Source: Calditrichota bacterium
Lineage (GTDB): Bacteria > Calditrichota > Calditrichia > Calditrichales > Calditrichaceae
Reading direction: 5' to 3'
Assembly: GCA_024278755.1 (NCBI GenBank)
Contig: JAJRSO010000019.1
Span: forward strand, 31,109 to 95,108
Length of the DNA stretch: 64,000 nt
Part shown: piece after piece, positions 1 to 8,303 of the stretch
Layout of the letters: the number at the start of each line of letters is the position of its first letter
Numbering within the stretch: position 1 is the stretch's first letter
Translations under genes and position numbers: made by a program
Notes under the pieces: generated by a model
Told to the model about the DNA's origin: nothing
The model's input: only the letters and a program-made list of their open reading frames with translations
Databases searched by the model: none

Positions 1-311
1 CAAATTTAACATTTTAGTAGATAGTTTTCAACCGTGGCCGCCAATGAATCAAAACCTCTTCCGGCCCGCATCTTCATAAAAAACTCCACTCCTTTACAGG
101 CGATGACAAATAGAAAAAAGGCAGTTCAGTATCTATCCGCGTGGGTAAGAAAAAAAGAAACGCCACGGATTACCGCTACACCAGAGACGGACAGGCCGAA
201 AAAGCTCCGTTCTTTTCGTTTCCTCTTTTCCGTGTAAATCCGCGGCCATATTATTTTATTGACTAAATGTTACCCGTTAATATCGACAGAAAACGGGGAA
301 CACTGTTTTTA
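1..311. other. Intergenic stretch, no gene recognised
   Basis: No convincing gene is visible. A 67-codon open frame at 34-237 has no Shine-Dalgarno sequence and low-complexity basic content, so it is not called. Bases about 229-247 carry the motif CCGTGTAAATCCGCGG. The same kind of motif recurs in other intergenic gaps of this window (about 14911-14940 and 19161-19190), so at least part of this stretch is a dispersed short repeat rather than unique sequence. Confidence 0.5.
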
Positions 312-926
312 TCAGTTTTCTAACAATTTGGGAATGGTTTTCAGATTCGGCTTTTTTGGGGCCTTAAAATAGGTTTCGTTCTGTTTTTGCCGCTGTGCTT
401 CGTACTGTTTTTCCAGGTATTTAAAATTTCGGCGAAAATAATTTGTTTCGTTTTCCGAATGGGGCTGCACCAGGCTGTTATTGGCCATACGCCGGGTAAA
501 GACGATAATCTGTCGCAACAGTTTATTTTTTTCTTTCAGAATCTGAACCACCGTATCCCGCGCCAAAATGAAGGTATTCAAACTGTCCGAAAGGGCTGTT
601 GTGTTTGTGCCGGATTCTTTCAGACGGGAATTTAACGTGGTTATTTCCTGTTCCAATGAATTCTGCTTTAACTGGAAATGAATGGCAGAATATCCAAACA
701 TAACCGCGGCGCCCACGGCAAGACCGATAACCAGAAATAAAAGCGGCATCAGAAAACGGGAATGTTCTTTAAACCATAATCTGCGCAGCGCTTTCTTGTT
801 GGTTTTTGTGGTTTCACCAGGTTCAAAGACAGATTGATATATATGTAAATCCAACGCTTTTTTACAATGCGGACATACTTTTGCCGGATTATTTAAGGGC
901 CCGGAACAGAAGGGACAGTATTCCAT
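312..926 (-). CDS. Zinc-ribbon, single-pass membrane protein with coiled coil (unknown function)
   Basis: I do not recognise a named family. The first 21 residues contain two CxxC knuckles (CPFC at residues 4-7 and CPHC at about 18-21), a typical N-terminal zinc ribbon. A basic stretch follows, then one hydrophobic segment at about residues 58-80. The C-terminal part (about 85-170) is rich in Leu, Gln, Glu and Lys and looks like a coiled coil. The likely topology is a cytosolic zinc ribbon with the coiled coil across the membrane. The start is supported by AAGGAAAAAG just upstream of the ATG. The gene stands alone and points out of the window's first intergenic gap. It ends in TGA. Confidence 0.75.
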   Translation of the reverse strand: MEYCPFCSGPLNNPAKVCPHCKKALDLHIYQSVFEPGETTKTNKKALRRLWFKEHSRFLMPLLFLVIGLAVGAAVMFGYSAIHFQLKQNSLEQEITTLNSRLKESGTNTTALSDSLNTFILARDTVVQILKEKNKLLRQIIVFTRRMANNSLVQPHSENETNYFRRNFKYLEKQYEAQRQKQNETYFKAPKKPNLKTIPKLLEN

Positions 927-996
927 ATCTTTTTCCTTAGTAATGGTAACGCTGTTAAAATCTAAATAAATTTACCATGAAAATCCAATGCATTCT

Positions 997-1110
997 ATGT
1001 ATGAGTTCACTATAAAAACCACGAATCTATTCAATGTAATTTCAATAAAAACAATCCGTGTCTTTTATGGAAATCAGAGGCCATGCCTTTTTAGACTGGA
1101 CTCATATATG
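997..1110. repeat. MITE-like element, copy A
   Basis: About 114 bp with imperfect terminal inverted repeats: ATGTATGAGTTCA at 997-1009 and TGGACTCATATAT at 1097-1109. The reverse complement is nearly repeated at 10021-10146, differing by a 10-base insertion in that copy and scattered substitutions. The interior has the phrases ACCACGAATCTATTCAATG and CAATCCGTGTCTTTT. It lies between the zinc-ribbon gene and the peroxiredoxin gene and encodes nothing. Terminal repeats plus two dispersed copies suggest a small non-autonomous transposable element; no transposase is present in the window. Confidence 0.65.
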
Positions 1111-1159
1111 CTAAAACAATTGCTGCAAAAGAAGGCGTAATTTAATAAGGAGTACCATA

Positions 1160-1681
1160 ATGAAACATGTAACCATCTTATATTTTTCTTTTCTTCTCAC
1201 CACAACTCTTTTTGGAGGAACTATGTTAACGATCGGCCAACCGGCCCCCGATTTTTCTTTAAAAGACGCGCAGGGAAAAATACATAAATTATCCGACTAC
1301 AAAGGTAAAACCGTCGTCCTTTATTTTTATCCCAAAGACGATACCCCGGGCTGCACGGCCGAAGCCTGCAATATCCGGGATAACTACAACGACCTGCTAA
1401 AACGTAATCTTGTTATTCTCGGCATTAGTTTTGATGACCAAAAATCCCATCAAAAATTCAGCCAAAAATATAACCTGCCCTTTCCCATTCTTTCCGACAC
1501 CAATAAAAAGGTCGCCGGGCAGTACGGGGCGGTACGCGGCGCGCTACTCTCCTTTGTGGGACCGAAACGCATAACCTATTTAATCGATGAAAAACAGAAT
1601 ATTCTTCATATATTTGAAAACGTGGATACTAAAAACCATACGGCTCAGATTCTGAATATATTAAATTCCATAAGAAAATAA
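1160..1681 (+). CDS. bcp: Peroxiredoxin, BCP/PrxQ family, with N-terminal signal-like extension
   Basis: Thiol peroxidase reducing hydroperoxides with electrons from thioredoxin-like partners. The AhpC/TSA thioredoxin fold starts at about residue 23. The motif PKDDTPGCTAEAC gives peroxidatic Cys65 and resolving Cys70, the five-residue spacing of atypical 2-Cys BCP enzymes. Most BCP proteins are about 150 residues. This one is 173 because of a hydrophobic N-terminus (residues 1-21) that resembles a signal peptide, which would place it in the periplasm. The ATG at 1160 has AAGGAG seven bases upstream. A second in-frame ATG at 1223 is also preceded by GGAGG and would give a standard cytosolic BCP. 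The gene is monocistronic and the family assignment is firm; only the start and location are uncertain. Confidence 0.93.
   Translation: MKHVTILYFSFLLTTTLFGGTMLTIGQPAPDFSLKDAQGKIHKLSDYKGKTVVLYFYPKDDTPGCTAEACNIRDNYNDLLKRNLVILGISFDDQKSHQKFSQKYNLPFPILSDTNKKVAGQYGAVRGALLSFVGPKRITYLIDEKQNILHIFENVDTKNHTAQILNILNSIRK
1214..1225 (+). promoter_or_regulatory. Possible internal ribosome binding site and alternative start in the peroxiredoxin gene
   Basis: GGAGG at 1214-1218 lies four bases before an in-frame ATG at 1223. Translation from here would remove the signal-like extension and give a protein beginning MLTIGQPAPDF, the usual BCP N-terminus. The same bases encode the Phe-Gly-Gly-Thr of the long form, so the match may be a coincidence of codon content. 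Confidence 0.35.
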
Positions 1682-1953
1682 TTACCATAAGGCGGACGGA
1701 TAGCTGTAAGCCAAATTATTTAAGCCAATTTTCAAAGTAAAACCGGAAATGATTTAACGGGTAAATACTAACTTTAAAAAATTAATACTCATCCGTCCGG
1801 ATGAAACATCCTACAAGATTTAATCTGTTGTTTCTTTGAGATTTATTTGAATTTTGTTATTTGTTCTTTAGACATTTAGATAGTACATTGAATAAACGCT
1901 TAACTCATCTGTATGCTTGATTTAATATATGAACATTTTAAGGAGGCCCTTTT

Positions 1954-2946
1954 ATGAATCAACAAAATCCGCAGTTTGATTTTAATAATATCAAACCGCC
2001 TAACATTTCCGGTAAAACAATCCGCCTCGGTGTCATTATTGTTTTGGCTCTGGCTTTTGTTTTTTCCGGTTTTTTTACCATCAGCCCGGAAGAAGTTGGT
2101 ATTGTATTGCGCTTTGGTAAATATACGCGCACCGCTTCGCCCGGTTTGAACCTACAATGGCCGTTTGGAATTGAAACGGTTATCAAGGTACCGGTGGAAC
2201 GGCAGCAAAAACAGGAATTTGGTTTTCGTACGGTTCGCGCCGGCGTACGCACGCAGTATTCCAACGCCCGTTATACAGACGAATCCCTTATGCTGACCGG
2301 CGATCTCAACGCCGCTCAGGTTGAATGGATTGTGCAGTACCGCATTACCGATCCCTACAAATTTTTATTTAAGGTACGCAATGCCCAGCAGACCTTTCGT
2401 GATTTAAACGAAGCGGTCATGCGCGAAATCGTCGGTGACCGTACCGTAAACGAAGTAATTACCGTAGGACGGCAGGAACTGGCGGACGCTGTGGCCGTTA
2501 AGTTGCAATCGCTATGCGACCAGTACGAGACCGGTATTAAAGTGGAACAGGTTGTGCTTCAGGATGTAAATCCGCCAGATGCGGTAAAACCCTCTTTTAA
2601 CGAGGTAAACGAAGCCGAGCAGGAAAGAGAGAAATTAATCAACCAGGCGCTTTCGGAGTACAATAAAGTTATTCCAAAGGCCAAAGGTGAAGCGGAACGT
2701 AAAATTGAAGAAGCCTACGGGTATGCCTTAAAACGGGTAAATGAAGCCAAGGGCGACGCCAAACGTTTTACATCCCGGTTTAATGAATATATTAAGGCAA
2801 AAGAAGTGACACGGCAGCGTTTATATCTCGAAACAATGAACGACGTTCTGAATAAAGTCGGACGAAAACTCATTTCCAGCGACAAGACGTCAGGCATTTT
2901 ACCGCTGTTCCAGTTTGATAAAGGAGATCTAAACAATGCAAAATAA
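1954..2946 (+). CDS. hflK: HflK, SPFH/band-7 membrane protein
   Basis: Subunit of the HflKC complex, a large periplasmic-facing SPFH assembly that in other bacteria encloses and modulates the membrane protease FtsH. The protein has a single N-terminal membrane segment at about residues 25-43. A band-7 domain follows, starting at the FTISPEEVGIVLRFGKY motif (about residue 41), then an Ala/Glu/Lys-rich coiled coil from about residue 215 to 290. The length of 330 residues is a little short of enterobacterial HflK (about 419), lacking its long Gly-rich N-terminus. AAGGAGG precedes the ATG. The stop overlaps the hflC start by 11 bases, so the two are translationally coupled. No ftsH gene lies nearby. 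Confidence 0.95.
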   Translation: MNQQNPQFDFNNIKPPNISGKTIRLGVIIVLALAFVFSGFFTISPEEVGIVLRFGKYTRTASPGLNLQWPFGIETVIKVPVERQQKQEFGFRTVRAGVRTQYSNARYTDESLMLTGDLNAAQVEWIVQYRITDPYKFLFKVRNAQQTFRDLNEAVMREIVGDRTVNEVITVGRQELADAVAVKLQSLCDQYETGIKVEQVVLQDVNPPDAVKPSFNEVNEAEQEREKLINQALSEYNKVIPKAKGEAERKIEEAYGYALKRVNEAKGDAKRFTSRFNEYIKAKEVTRQRLYLETMNDVLNKVGRKLISSDKTSGILPLFQFDKGDLNNAK

Positions 2947-3895
2947 AAAAAATATATTCATTGCCTTTGCTGCGCTAATTGTCTTATTAGTCGTCATATC
3001 CGCAGCATATACGGTAAATGAATCTCAACAGGCAATTATTACACAGTTCGGACGGCCGATTGGCGACCCGATAATCGAACCGGGCATCCATTTTAAAGTG
3101 CCCTTTTTGCAGGAAGTAAACTTTTTTGAAAAACGCTTTCTGGAATGGGACGGAGACGCCAATCAGATTCCTACCAAAGGCAAAAAATTTATCTGGGTCG
3201 ATACGTATGCCCGCTGGCGCATTCAGGACCCCTTGCTGTTTTTCCAGCGGGTTCGTAACGAGCGCGGCGCCCAGGCCCGTCTGGATGATATTTTGGACGG
3301 CGAGACCCGTAATGCCATCGCCAACCATGATTTGCATGAAATTATCCGTAACACCAATCGCAAACCGACTCTGATAACGGCAACACAAACATTGGCCGGC
3401 GAGACCAATGTCGTTCTTCCAAAAATCAAAATCGGCCGTGAAAAAATCACACGTGAAATTCTGGCTGCCGCGTCCGAACGTACCAAAGAACTAGGCATCG
3501 AACTCTTGGATTTGCGTTTTAAACGCATTAACTATTATGAAGATGTGCGCCAAAAAGTGTATGAACGAATGATCACCGAACGGAAGCGCATCGCCGATAA
3601 GTTTCGTTCCGAGGGTCAGGGAAAAGCATCCAAGATTTTGGGTGATAAAGATCGCGAGCTTAAACGTATTCAGTCGGAAGCATACCGTAAATCTGAAGAG
3701 ATTTTGGGAAAAGCCGACGCCGAAGCCACGGCTATTTACGCGGCCGCTTATAATCGAAACAGAGATACCCGGGAATTCTTCCGTTTTATCAAAACACTGG
3801 AAACCTACCGTAACACGTTTTCGGAAAAAGACTGGTTGATTCTTTCCACAAAGAGTGATTTTTATAAATTACTGGAAAATCAGGGAAGCAAATAA
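2936..3895 (+). CDS. hflC: HflC, SPFH/band-7 membrane protein
   Basis: Partner of HflK in the membrane-anchored HflKC ring. One N-terminal transmembrane segment spans about residues 6-25. The band-7 domain begins with VNESQQAIITQFGRP, and an Ala/Lys/Arg/Glu-rich helical region runs from about residue 205 to 275. A family-typical tail segment reads SDFYKLLENQGSK at the C-terminus. The length of 319 residues is normal for the family. The start lies inside the end of hflK with GGAG ten bases upstream, which indicates coupled translation. A strong hairpin terminator follows directly after the TAA stop. Confidence 0.95.
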   Translation: MQNKKNIFIAFAALIVLLVVISAAYTVNESQQAIITQFGRPIGDPIIEPGIHFKVPFLQEVNFFEKRFLEWDGDANQIPTKGKKFIWVDTYARWRIQDPLLFFQRVRNERGAQARLDDILDGETRNAIANHDLHEIIRNTNRKPTLITATQTLAGETNVVLPKIKIGREKITREILAAASERTKELGIELLDLRFKRINYYEDVRQKVYERMITERKRIADKFRSEGQGKASKILGDKDRELKRIQSEAYRKSEEILGKADAEATAIYAAAYNRNRDTREFFRFIKTLETYRNTFSEKDWLILSTKSDFYKLLENQGSK

Positions 3896-3900
3896 CTAAA

Positions 3901-3928
3901 AAGGGCTGCGATTACAGCCCTTTTTTTT
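3901..3928. terminator. Bidirectional intrinsic terminator between hflC and ferritin
   Basis: Perfect 8-bp stem AAGGGCTG / CAGCCCTT (3901-3908 and 3915-3922) with a six-base loop, followed by a T run on the plus strand. It sits between the convergent hflC and ferritin genes and probably serves both, with the A residues at the 5' edge giving the opposite-strand U tract. Confidence 0.9.
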
Positions 3929-3944
3929 GATGCTTTTAAATGTT

Positions 3945-4460
3945 TTATTCTGCCGCGGAAGCCGCTTCAGCGGTACCCCGACCAGCCATTTTTTGATCCA
4001 GCATAAACAAGGCGGTTGATTTATCTCCAACCCAGCGCAGTTGCTGAATAATTTCCTTGGCGGTTTTTTCTTCTTCCACCTGTTCGGTAATATACCACTG
4101 TAATTCAATCTGCGAAGGATAATCGTCCTCTTCAAGCGCCAGTTTGTATAACTCGTTAATACTTTTGCTGACAAACTGTTCATGCTTCAGCACATGTTCA
4201 AACATATCCAAAACCGAATCGTATTCTTCTTTGGGAGCGTCAATCGCTGCAAAGGTTGGGCGGGCGTCCCTATCCAAAACAAACTGATAAAAACGCAGCG
4301 CATGGGCATGTTCTTCCTGTGCCTGCGCCATCATCCACGAAGCAAACCCCGGCAGGTCGATGCTTTCACAATAGGCCGACATGGCCATGTAATAATATTC
4401 CGAAAAGAATTCTTTGTTTATCTGGTCATTAAAAGCCGCAACCATTTTTTCTGTCATCAT
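3945..4460 (-). CDS. ftnA: Ferritin, non-heme, FtnA type
   Basis: Iron-storage ferritin forming a 24-mer that oxidises Fe(II) and stores it as a mineral core. Counted from the ATG at 4460, the ferroxidase residues fall at Glu17, Glu50, His53, Glu94, Gln127 and Glu130. These match the numbering of E. coli FtnA, and that agreement fixes the start. The open frame extends six codons upstream to a TTG at 4478, but GGAG at about 4472-4469 is placed correctly for the 4460 ATG. The protein has 171 residues, a four-helix bundle with a short fifth helix, and an Ala/Glu tail. The gene is monocistronic and divergent from proline dehydrogenase. Confidence 0.95.
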   Translation of the reverse strand: MMTEKMVAAFNDQINKEFFSEYYYMAMSAYCESIDLPGFASWMMAQAQEEHAHALRFYQFVLDRDARPTFAAIDAPKEEYDSVLDMFEHVLKHEQFVSKSINELYKLALEEDDYPSQIELQWYITEQVEEEKTAKEIIQQLRWVGDKSTALFMLDQKMAGRGTAEAASAAE

Positions 4461-4667
4461 CTTTAAATCTCCAATCAATTGTTGTTTTAATGCCCATAAT
4501 ATAGTGAATATAGAAATTCATGTAAATAACTGAATGATTTACGCCGCGCTTAAATCCTCCTGTGAAGCCTTTAAAATAGTGAAGATTACTGTTGTATCTT
4601 TCCATTTGGCTTAATAAATTTTAGCTTTATGGGATTGGAAATATTTGGTTCTTTCAGGAGCAGAGAT

Positions 4668-5570
4668 ATGAGCTTTTTTAATAAACTTGTTGTTTGGGGC
4701 ATTCCGTTCGTACCAAAACCGATTGTCGGTTATTTTTCAAAAAACTATATTGCCGGGCCCACCCTGGACGACGCCGTCGCAACCGTCAAAGACCTGAACG
4801 CCAAAGGAATGATGGCAACAATGGACCTGCTGGGCGAAGAAAGTATGAACAAAGAAGAGGCCGAAGCTGCCGTTGCCGAATATATGCGTATTATTCAGAC
4901 CATTGACGAAAATAAACTGGATTGTAACCTGTCCATTAAACCCACCCAAATGGGGCTTTTAATCGATAAAGAATACTGCTTTAATAATATCCGCACCATT
5001 GTGGCGGAAGCGACAAAACATAATAATTTTGTACGCATCGATATGGAAGACAATACGACTACATCCAATACAATTGCGATGTATCTGCGTTTGAAAGAAG
5101 AATTCGGCGATCATGTGGGGACCGTCATTCAGGCCTATCTGCGCCGTACTTCCAATGATATTAATGGATTGATTACACACAAAGCCAACCTACGTTTTTG
5201 CAAGGGAATTTATGTGGAAGACCGCAAAATTGCCTACAAAGACATGTCGATTATCAACGAGAATTATAAATTCAATCTGGAAAAATTACTGTCTAACAAC
5301 TGTTATACGGGCATTGCCACCCATGATGAGATTCTGGTTTGGCATGCATTAAGCCTTATTGAAAAATTTAAATTAAAACCGGAACAATATGAGTTTCAGA
5401 TGCTGCTGGGAGTGGATGAGCAGTTGCGCCAAATTATCGTGGACAGCGGACACCGCCTCCGCGTATACGTGCCTTACGGAAAAGAATGGTATGCCTATTC
5501 CACCCGCCGTTTGAAAGAGAATCCTAAAATGGCCGGTTATGTGCTTAAAAGTATTTTCGGGCTGAAATAA
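4668..5570 (+). CDS. Proline dehydrogenase (monofunctional, FAD-dependent)
   Basis: Oxidises L-proline to pyrroline-5-carboxylate, passing electrons to FAD and then usually the quinone pool. The protein is an (alpha/beta)8 PRODH barrel of 300 residues, the size of stand-alone PutA-type proline dehydrogenases. The C-terminal helix-8 signature YVPYGKEWYAYSTRRLKENP is present, supplying the conserved Tyr and two Arg residues that bind the proline carboxylate. The start at 4668 is chosen because AGGAG lies seven bases upstream. The upstream ATG at 4629 has no ribosome site and would add 13 uncharacteristic residues. No pyrroline-5-carboxylate dehydrogenase is adjacent. Confidence 0.92.
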   Translation: MSFFNKLVVWGIPFVPKPIVGYFSKNYIAGPTLDDAVATVKDLNAKGMMATMDLLGEESMNKEEAEAAVAEYMRIIQTIDENKLDCNLSIKPTQMGLLIDKEYCFNNIRTIVAEATKHNNFVRIDMEDNTTTSNTIAMYLRLKEEFGDHVGTVIQAYLRRTSNDINGLITHKANLRFCKGIYVEDRKIAYKDMSIINENYKFNLEKLLSNNCYTGIATHDEILVWHALSLIEKFKLKPEQYEFQMLLGVDEQLRQIIVDSGHRLRVYVPYGKEWYAYSTRRLKENPKMAGYVLKSIFGLK

Positions 5571-5756
5571 CAAGCAAAAAATATGATTTTTATTTTCCGA
5601 TACCATTAACGTAAAAGAATTTCCCGGAAAATGAACAACCCCGCCGTAGGTAAAAAATACCGCTTTATCGGGCAATGGGATATCCGGAACAAATTGCGTT
5701 TTTATCACGAACCAAGGGGCGGGGAATAAAACCCCTTCGGATGGGAATTACAAGAT

Positions 5757-6683
5757 TTAAAAGTTTCTAAACGATCGTAACAACCCCAAGTAAGCTTCGA
5801 ACAACTCCCGATTAAGCTCCTTCATTTCCGCACGCAATTGTTTTAAGGTTTCTGTTTCTTGGCCGCGGGACAAACGCAGCCGTTCCGTCTCTGCCAAATA
5901 CAATAGGCGGATAAATTGTAATTGCCCGGCCTCAGTATCGTATTTTGCTTGGCCCCTGTTTTTTTCCGTTTTATTTAATAATAGCTGTTCATATTGTGTT
6001 TCTTGCGAACTGATATAGGTTTTGCTATCCAGCCATAAAGCAAGGGGTAGCCTAAGCCAGGCTGTTTTTTCACTCCCTGTTTTATATTTTAAATACTTAA
6101 ATTTATTGGAGAAATCCCCCGGCAATAAAAACCGTTCCGTACATTTAAACGGATCGTTAAACAGGGCAAAGGTAGCAACCGTGTTTGCGCGCGCATTCTG
6201 ACCTAATTTAAATAAAGCATACGCCTGAATCTGCCTTAAATAGGCATGCTCACCAAAATGGCGGAAAAATTCTTCCGTTGTTTCCACCACTCTATCAAAT
6301 TTTCCCAACTCCATAAAAATTTCTGCCGGATGTAAATCGGGGATAAGAAATTCATAAAAACCCGGTTCTATATTCTGCGTCAGCGCTCTGTTTAATCCTT
6401 CCCTCAGATATTTAAATTCCTTTTTCAGCGCTGATAAATATTCTATCTGCGCATACCCCTTTCGCAATACCGATAAGTTTGCTAATACATTATCGGACTC
6501 TGCATATATTTCTTTTTGCAGACGTTGTACCGCTTTAATTTTCTGTTCAATTTGCGGAGGCGCATCCAGTGTCTTTTGCCAGGAATGTAAGTTTTCAAGC
6601 GCTGCCGGCAGATCAAATGCTTTCAGCGCATTATGCCAGCCGATACGGCATAGATTTTCGTCGTCGAATAAACTAAATTGCAT
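5757..6683 (-). CDS. Hypothetical helical protein in operon with rRNA methyltransferase
   Basis: I do not recognise this family. It is a 308-residue soluble protein with no signal peptide or membrane segment. It is almost all helical in appearance and rich in Leu, Glu, Lys and Arg. The spacing of small and aromatic residues in the middle (for example the segment around LGQNARANTVATFALF) resembles TPR-like helical pairs. The start at 6683 (MQFSLFDDE) is preferred over the longer frame to 6791 for two reasons: AGGATAT lies just upstream, and the extension would run inside the methyltransferase gene. It begins ten bases after the upstream gene ends, so it is probably cotranscribed with the m5C methyltransferase. 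Confidence 0.7.
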   Translation of the reverse strand: MQFSLFDDENLCRIGWHNALKAFDLPAALENLHSWQKTLDAPPQIEQKIKAVQRLQKEIYAESDNVLANLSVLRKGYAQIEYLSALKKEFKYLREGLNRALTQNIEPGFYEFLIPDLHPAEIFMELGKFDRVVETTEEFFRHFGEHAYLRQIQAYALFKLGQNARANTVATFALFNDPFKCTERFLLPGDFSNKFKYLKYKTGSEKTAWLRLPLALWLDSKTYISSQETQYEQLLLNKTEKNRGQAKYDTEAGQLQFIRLLYLAETERLRLSRGQETETLKQLRAEMKELNRELFEAYLGLLRSFRNF

Positions 6684-6693
6684 TTGGAATATC

Positions 6694-8097
6694 CTATAAA
6701 ACCAATCTGAATTTATGCGGCAGGCGCAACTTGGCCCGACCTGCTTCCACATAAAGCGAACCGATTGCCCTCCCTTTCTGCTCCAGTACATAATAACCGT
6801 TGGGTGTATTATCCAGCTCCATTGTTCCCTGCGAAAAAAGAGCCCGCATTTGATCCGTACTCAGCGAAATATGCCGTTTTGTAATATATATATCTAAAAA
6901 ACGTGCGCTCTGATTAAACAATTTCCACATAAACTGTTTTTTTTCGCCCAGCAGCAACCCGCTGCTGCTAACCCCTTCCGCCGGGATTTCCGCGTTTGCG
7001 ACATTGGTCATCCAAATCCGTTTCTGCGTTCGGATATAGCGGTAGTTTTTCCACATCTCTGCAGAGATTCCGTAAACTTGGGAAATCTCCGCCAAATCAT
7101 CGGCCACGCGCGTATCGGTAAAGGATAACGTTGGTACAAACGCCGCCTTTTTCCAGGAAGGCTGGTACATAAAATCCCTTGTTTTGCGCAGACGAATCAC
7201 AAAAAAACCTTCCATCCCGTGTTCCTGAGGAAAAACACGTACTGCCTTTTTCATATCTTCCGTAAATGTATGGCCGTTATACTTTTGGAATCCGCCGGCA
7301 AACGGCTCCGTTCCTTTCAATTTTATCGGTAAAATTTCCAGTGGATATTTGTCGATGATTTTCTGAATTAGCATTTCATTTTCTTCCGGGGCGATGGAGC
7401 AAGTCGAATAGACCAGTTCACCGCCGGTTTTTAGGGCTTTCATAGCCGAAATAAGCAGACGCTCCTGAATAGAGGATAGTTTTTTTAATTTCTCCAAACT
7501 CCACCAGCCACCGACCTCCGGCTGTCCGCTTAGCGTACCTAGCGCCGTACAGGGCGCATCCAGCAAAATCTTATCAAAATATGCCGGAAATAAATTCCCC
7601 AGACGTTCCCCGTTATGGTTGAGCAGCACCTGATTTATAACCCCGGCCTTTTGCGTGTTACTGTTCAGCGCTTGTAAGCGCTGACGGGAGAAATCATTTA
7701 GATACAGGCTGCCTTCGTTTTGCATTAGCGCGGCGATTTGGGTGGATTTGGAACCGGGCGCCGCGGCTATATCCAACACTTTCTCTCCGGGCTGGGGATT
7801 TAAAACAAGGGCCGGAAGCTGGGAGGCAATGCCCTGGTACTGAATTTCCCCGCAGAAAAAATCCAGCGTATGGCTTAGCGGGAGGGAATCATCGGAAATG
7901 ATAAATCCGTTTGAATTGAATGAAATCGGTTTAAAAGAAACACCGAGTTGGCCGAAGCGGTTTTGCAGATCGGTAGCCGAGATGCGCAGGGTGTTCACGC
8001 GGACGGCGGTTGGTTCCGGAACGGCATTTAAAAATAGTTCTTTTTGTTCCCCGAAAAATCGGGTCAGCCAGTTATTTAAGTCTGTATTTTTTCCCAT
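6694..8097 (-). CDS. rsmF: rRNA cytosine-C5 methyltransferase, RsmB/NOP2 family (RsmF-like)
   Basis: SAM-dependent enzyme that methylates C5 of cytosine in ribosomal RNA, most like RsmF (YebU) of the NOL1/NOP2/Sun family. Motif I LDIAAAPGSKSTQ lies at about residues 109-120. Motif IV DAPCT carries Cys183 and motif VI TCS carries Cys233, the two catalytic cysteines. The C-terminal third (about 290-467) matches the RsmF-specific C-terminal and PUA-like RNA-binding region. The ORF can be read to a TTG at 8109, but GGAG at 8106-8103 is correctly spaced for the ATG at 8097. The protein has 467 residues against 479 in E. coli RsmF. Confidence 0.9.
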   Translation of the reverse strand: MGKNTDLNNWLTRFFGEQKELFLNAVPEPTAVRVNTLRISATDLQNRFGQLGVSFKPISFNSNGFIISDDSLPLSHTLDFFCGEIQYQGIASQLPALVLNPQPGEKVLDIAAAPGSKSTQIAALMQNEGSLYLNDFSRQRLQALNSNTQKAGVINQVLLNHNGERLGNLFPAYFDKILLDAPCTALGTLSGQPEVGGWWSLEKLKKLSSIQERLLISAMKALKTGGELVYSTCSIAPEENEMLIQKIIDKYPLEILPIKLKGTEPFAGGFQKYNGHTFTEDMKKAVRVFPQEHGMEGFFVIRLRKTRDFMYQPSWKKAAFVPTLSFTDTRVADDLAEISQVYGISAEMWKNYRYIRTQKRIWMTNVANAEIPAEGVSSSGLLLGEKKQFMWKLFNQSARFLDIYITKRHISLSTDQMRALFSQGTMELDNTPNGYYVLEQKGRAIGSLYVEAGRAKLRLPHKFRLVL

Positions 8098-8303
8098 GTG
8101 CATCTCCAAAGATAAGAAAATATTACAGTAAAGAAAATTGTTAGTACTGGAAAATATGACCTCGTTTAAGAATCATTTAAAAGTAAAGTGCTTTCGTTGA
8201 ACAAAATAATTGTTTATATTAACACTTTGTTTTTTTTGCCCGAGTACATAAATAATTAACGTTATTATTAAATGATCTATCTGACCAGGGAAGGGTTTAA
8301 AAA

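Noticed and set aside
34..237. 67-codon open frame at the left edge
   Set aside because: No ribosome site, low-complexity basic sequence and overlap with a dispersed CCGTG...CGCGG repeat; no family resemblance.
5571..5756. Short open frames after proline dehydrogenase, including a 33-codon frame at 5631
   Set aside because: The 33-codon frame looks protein-like (KKYRFIGQWDIRNKLRF) but has no ribosome site and no upstream continuation. It may be a relic, but nothing supports a gene.
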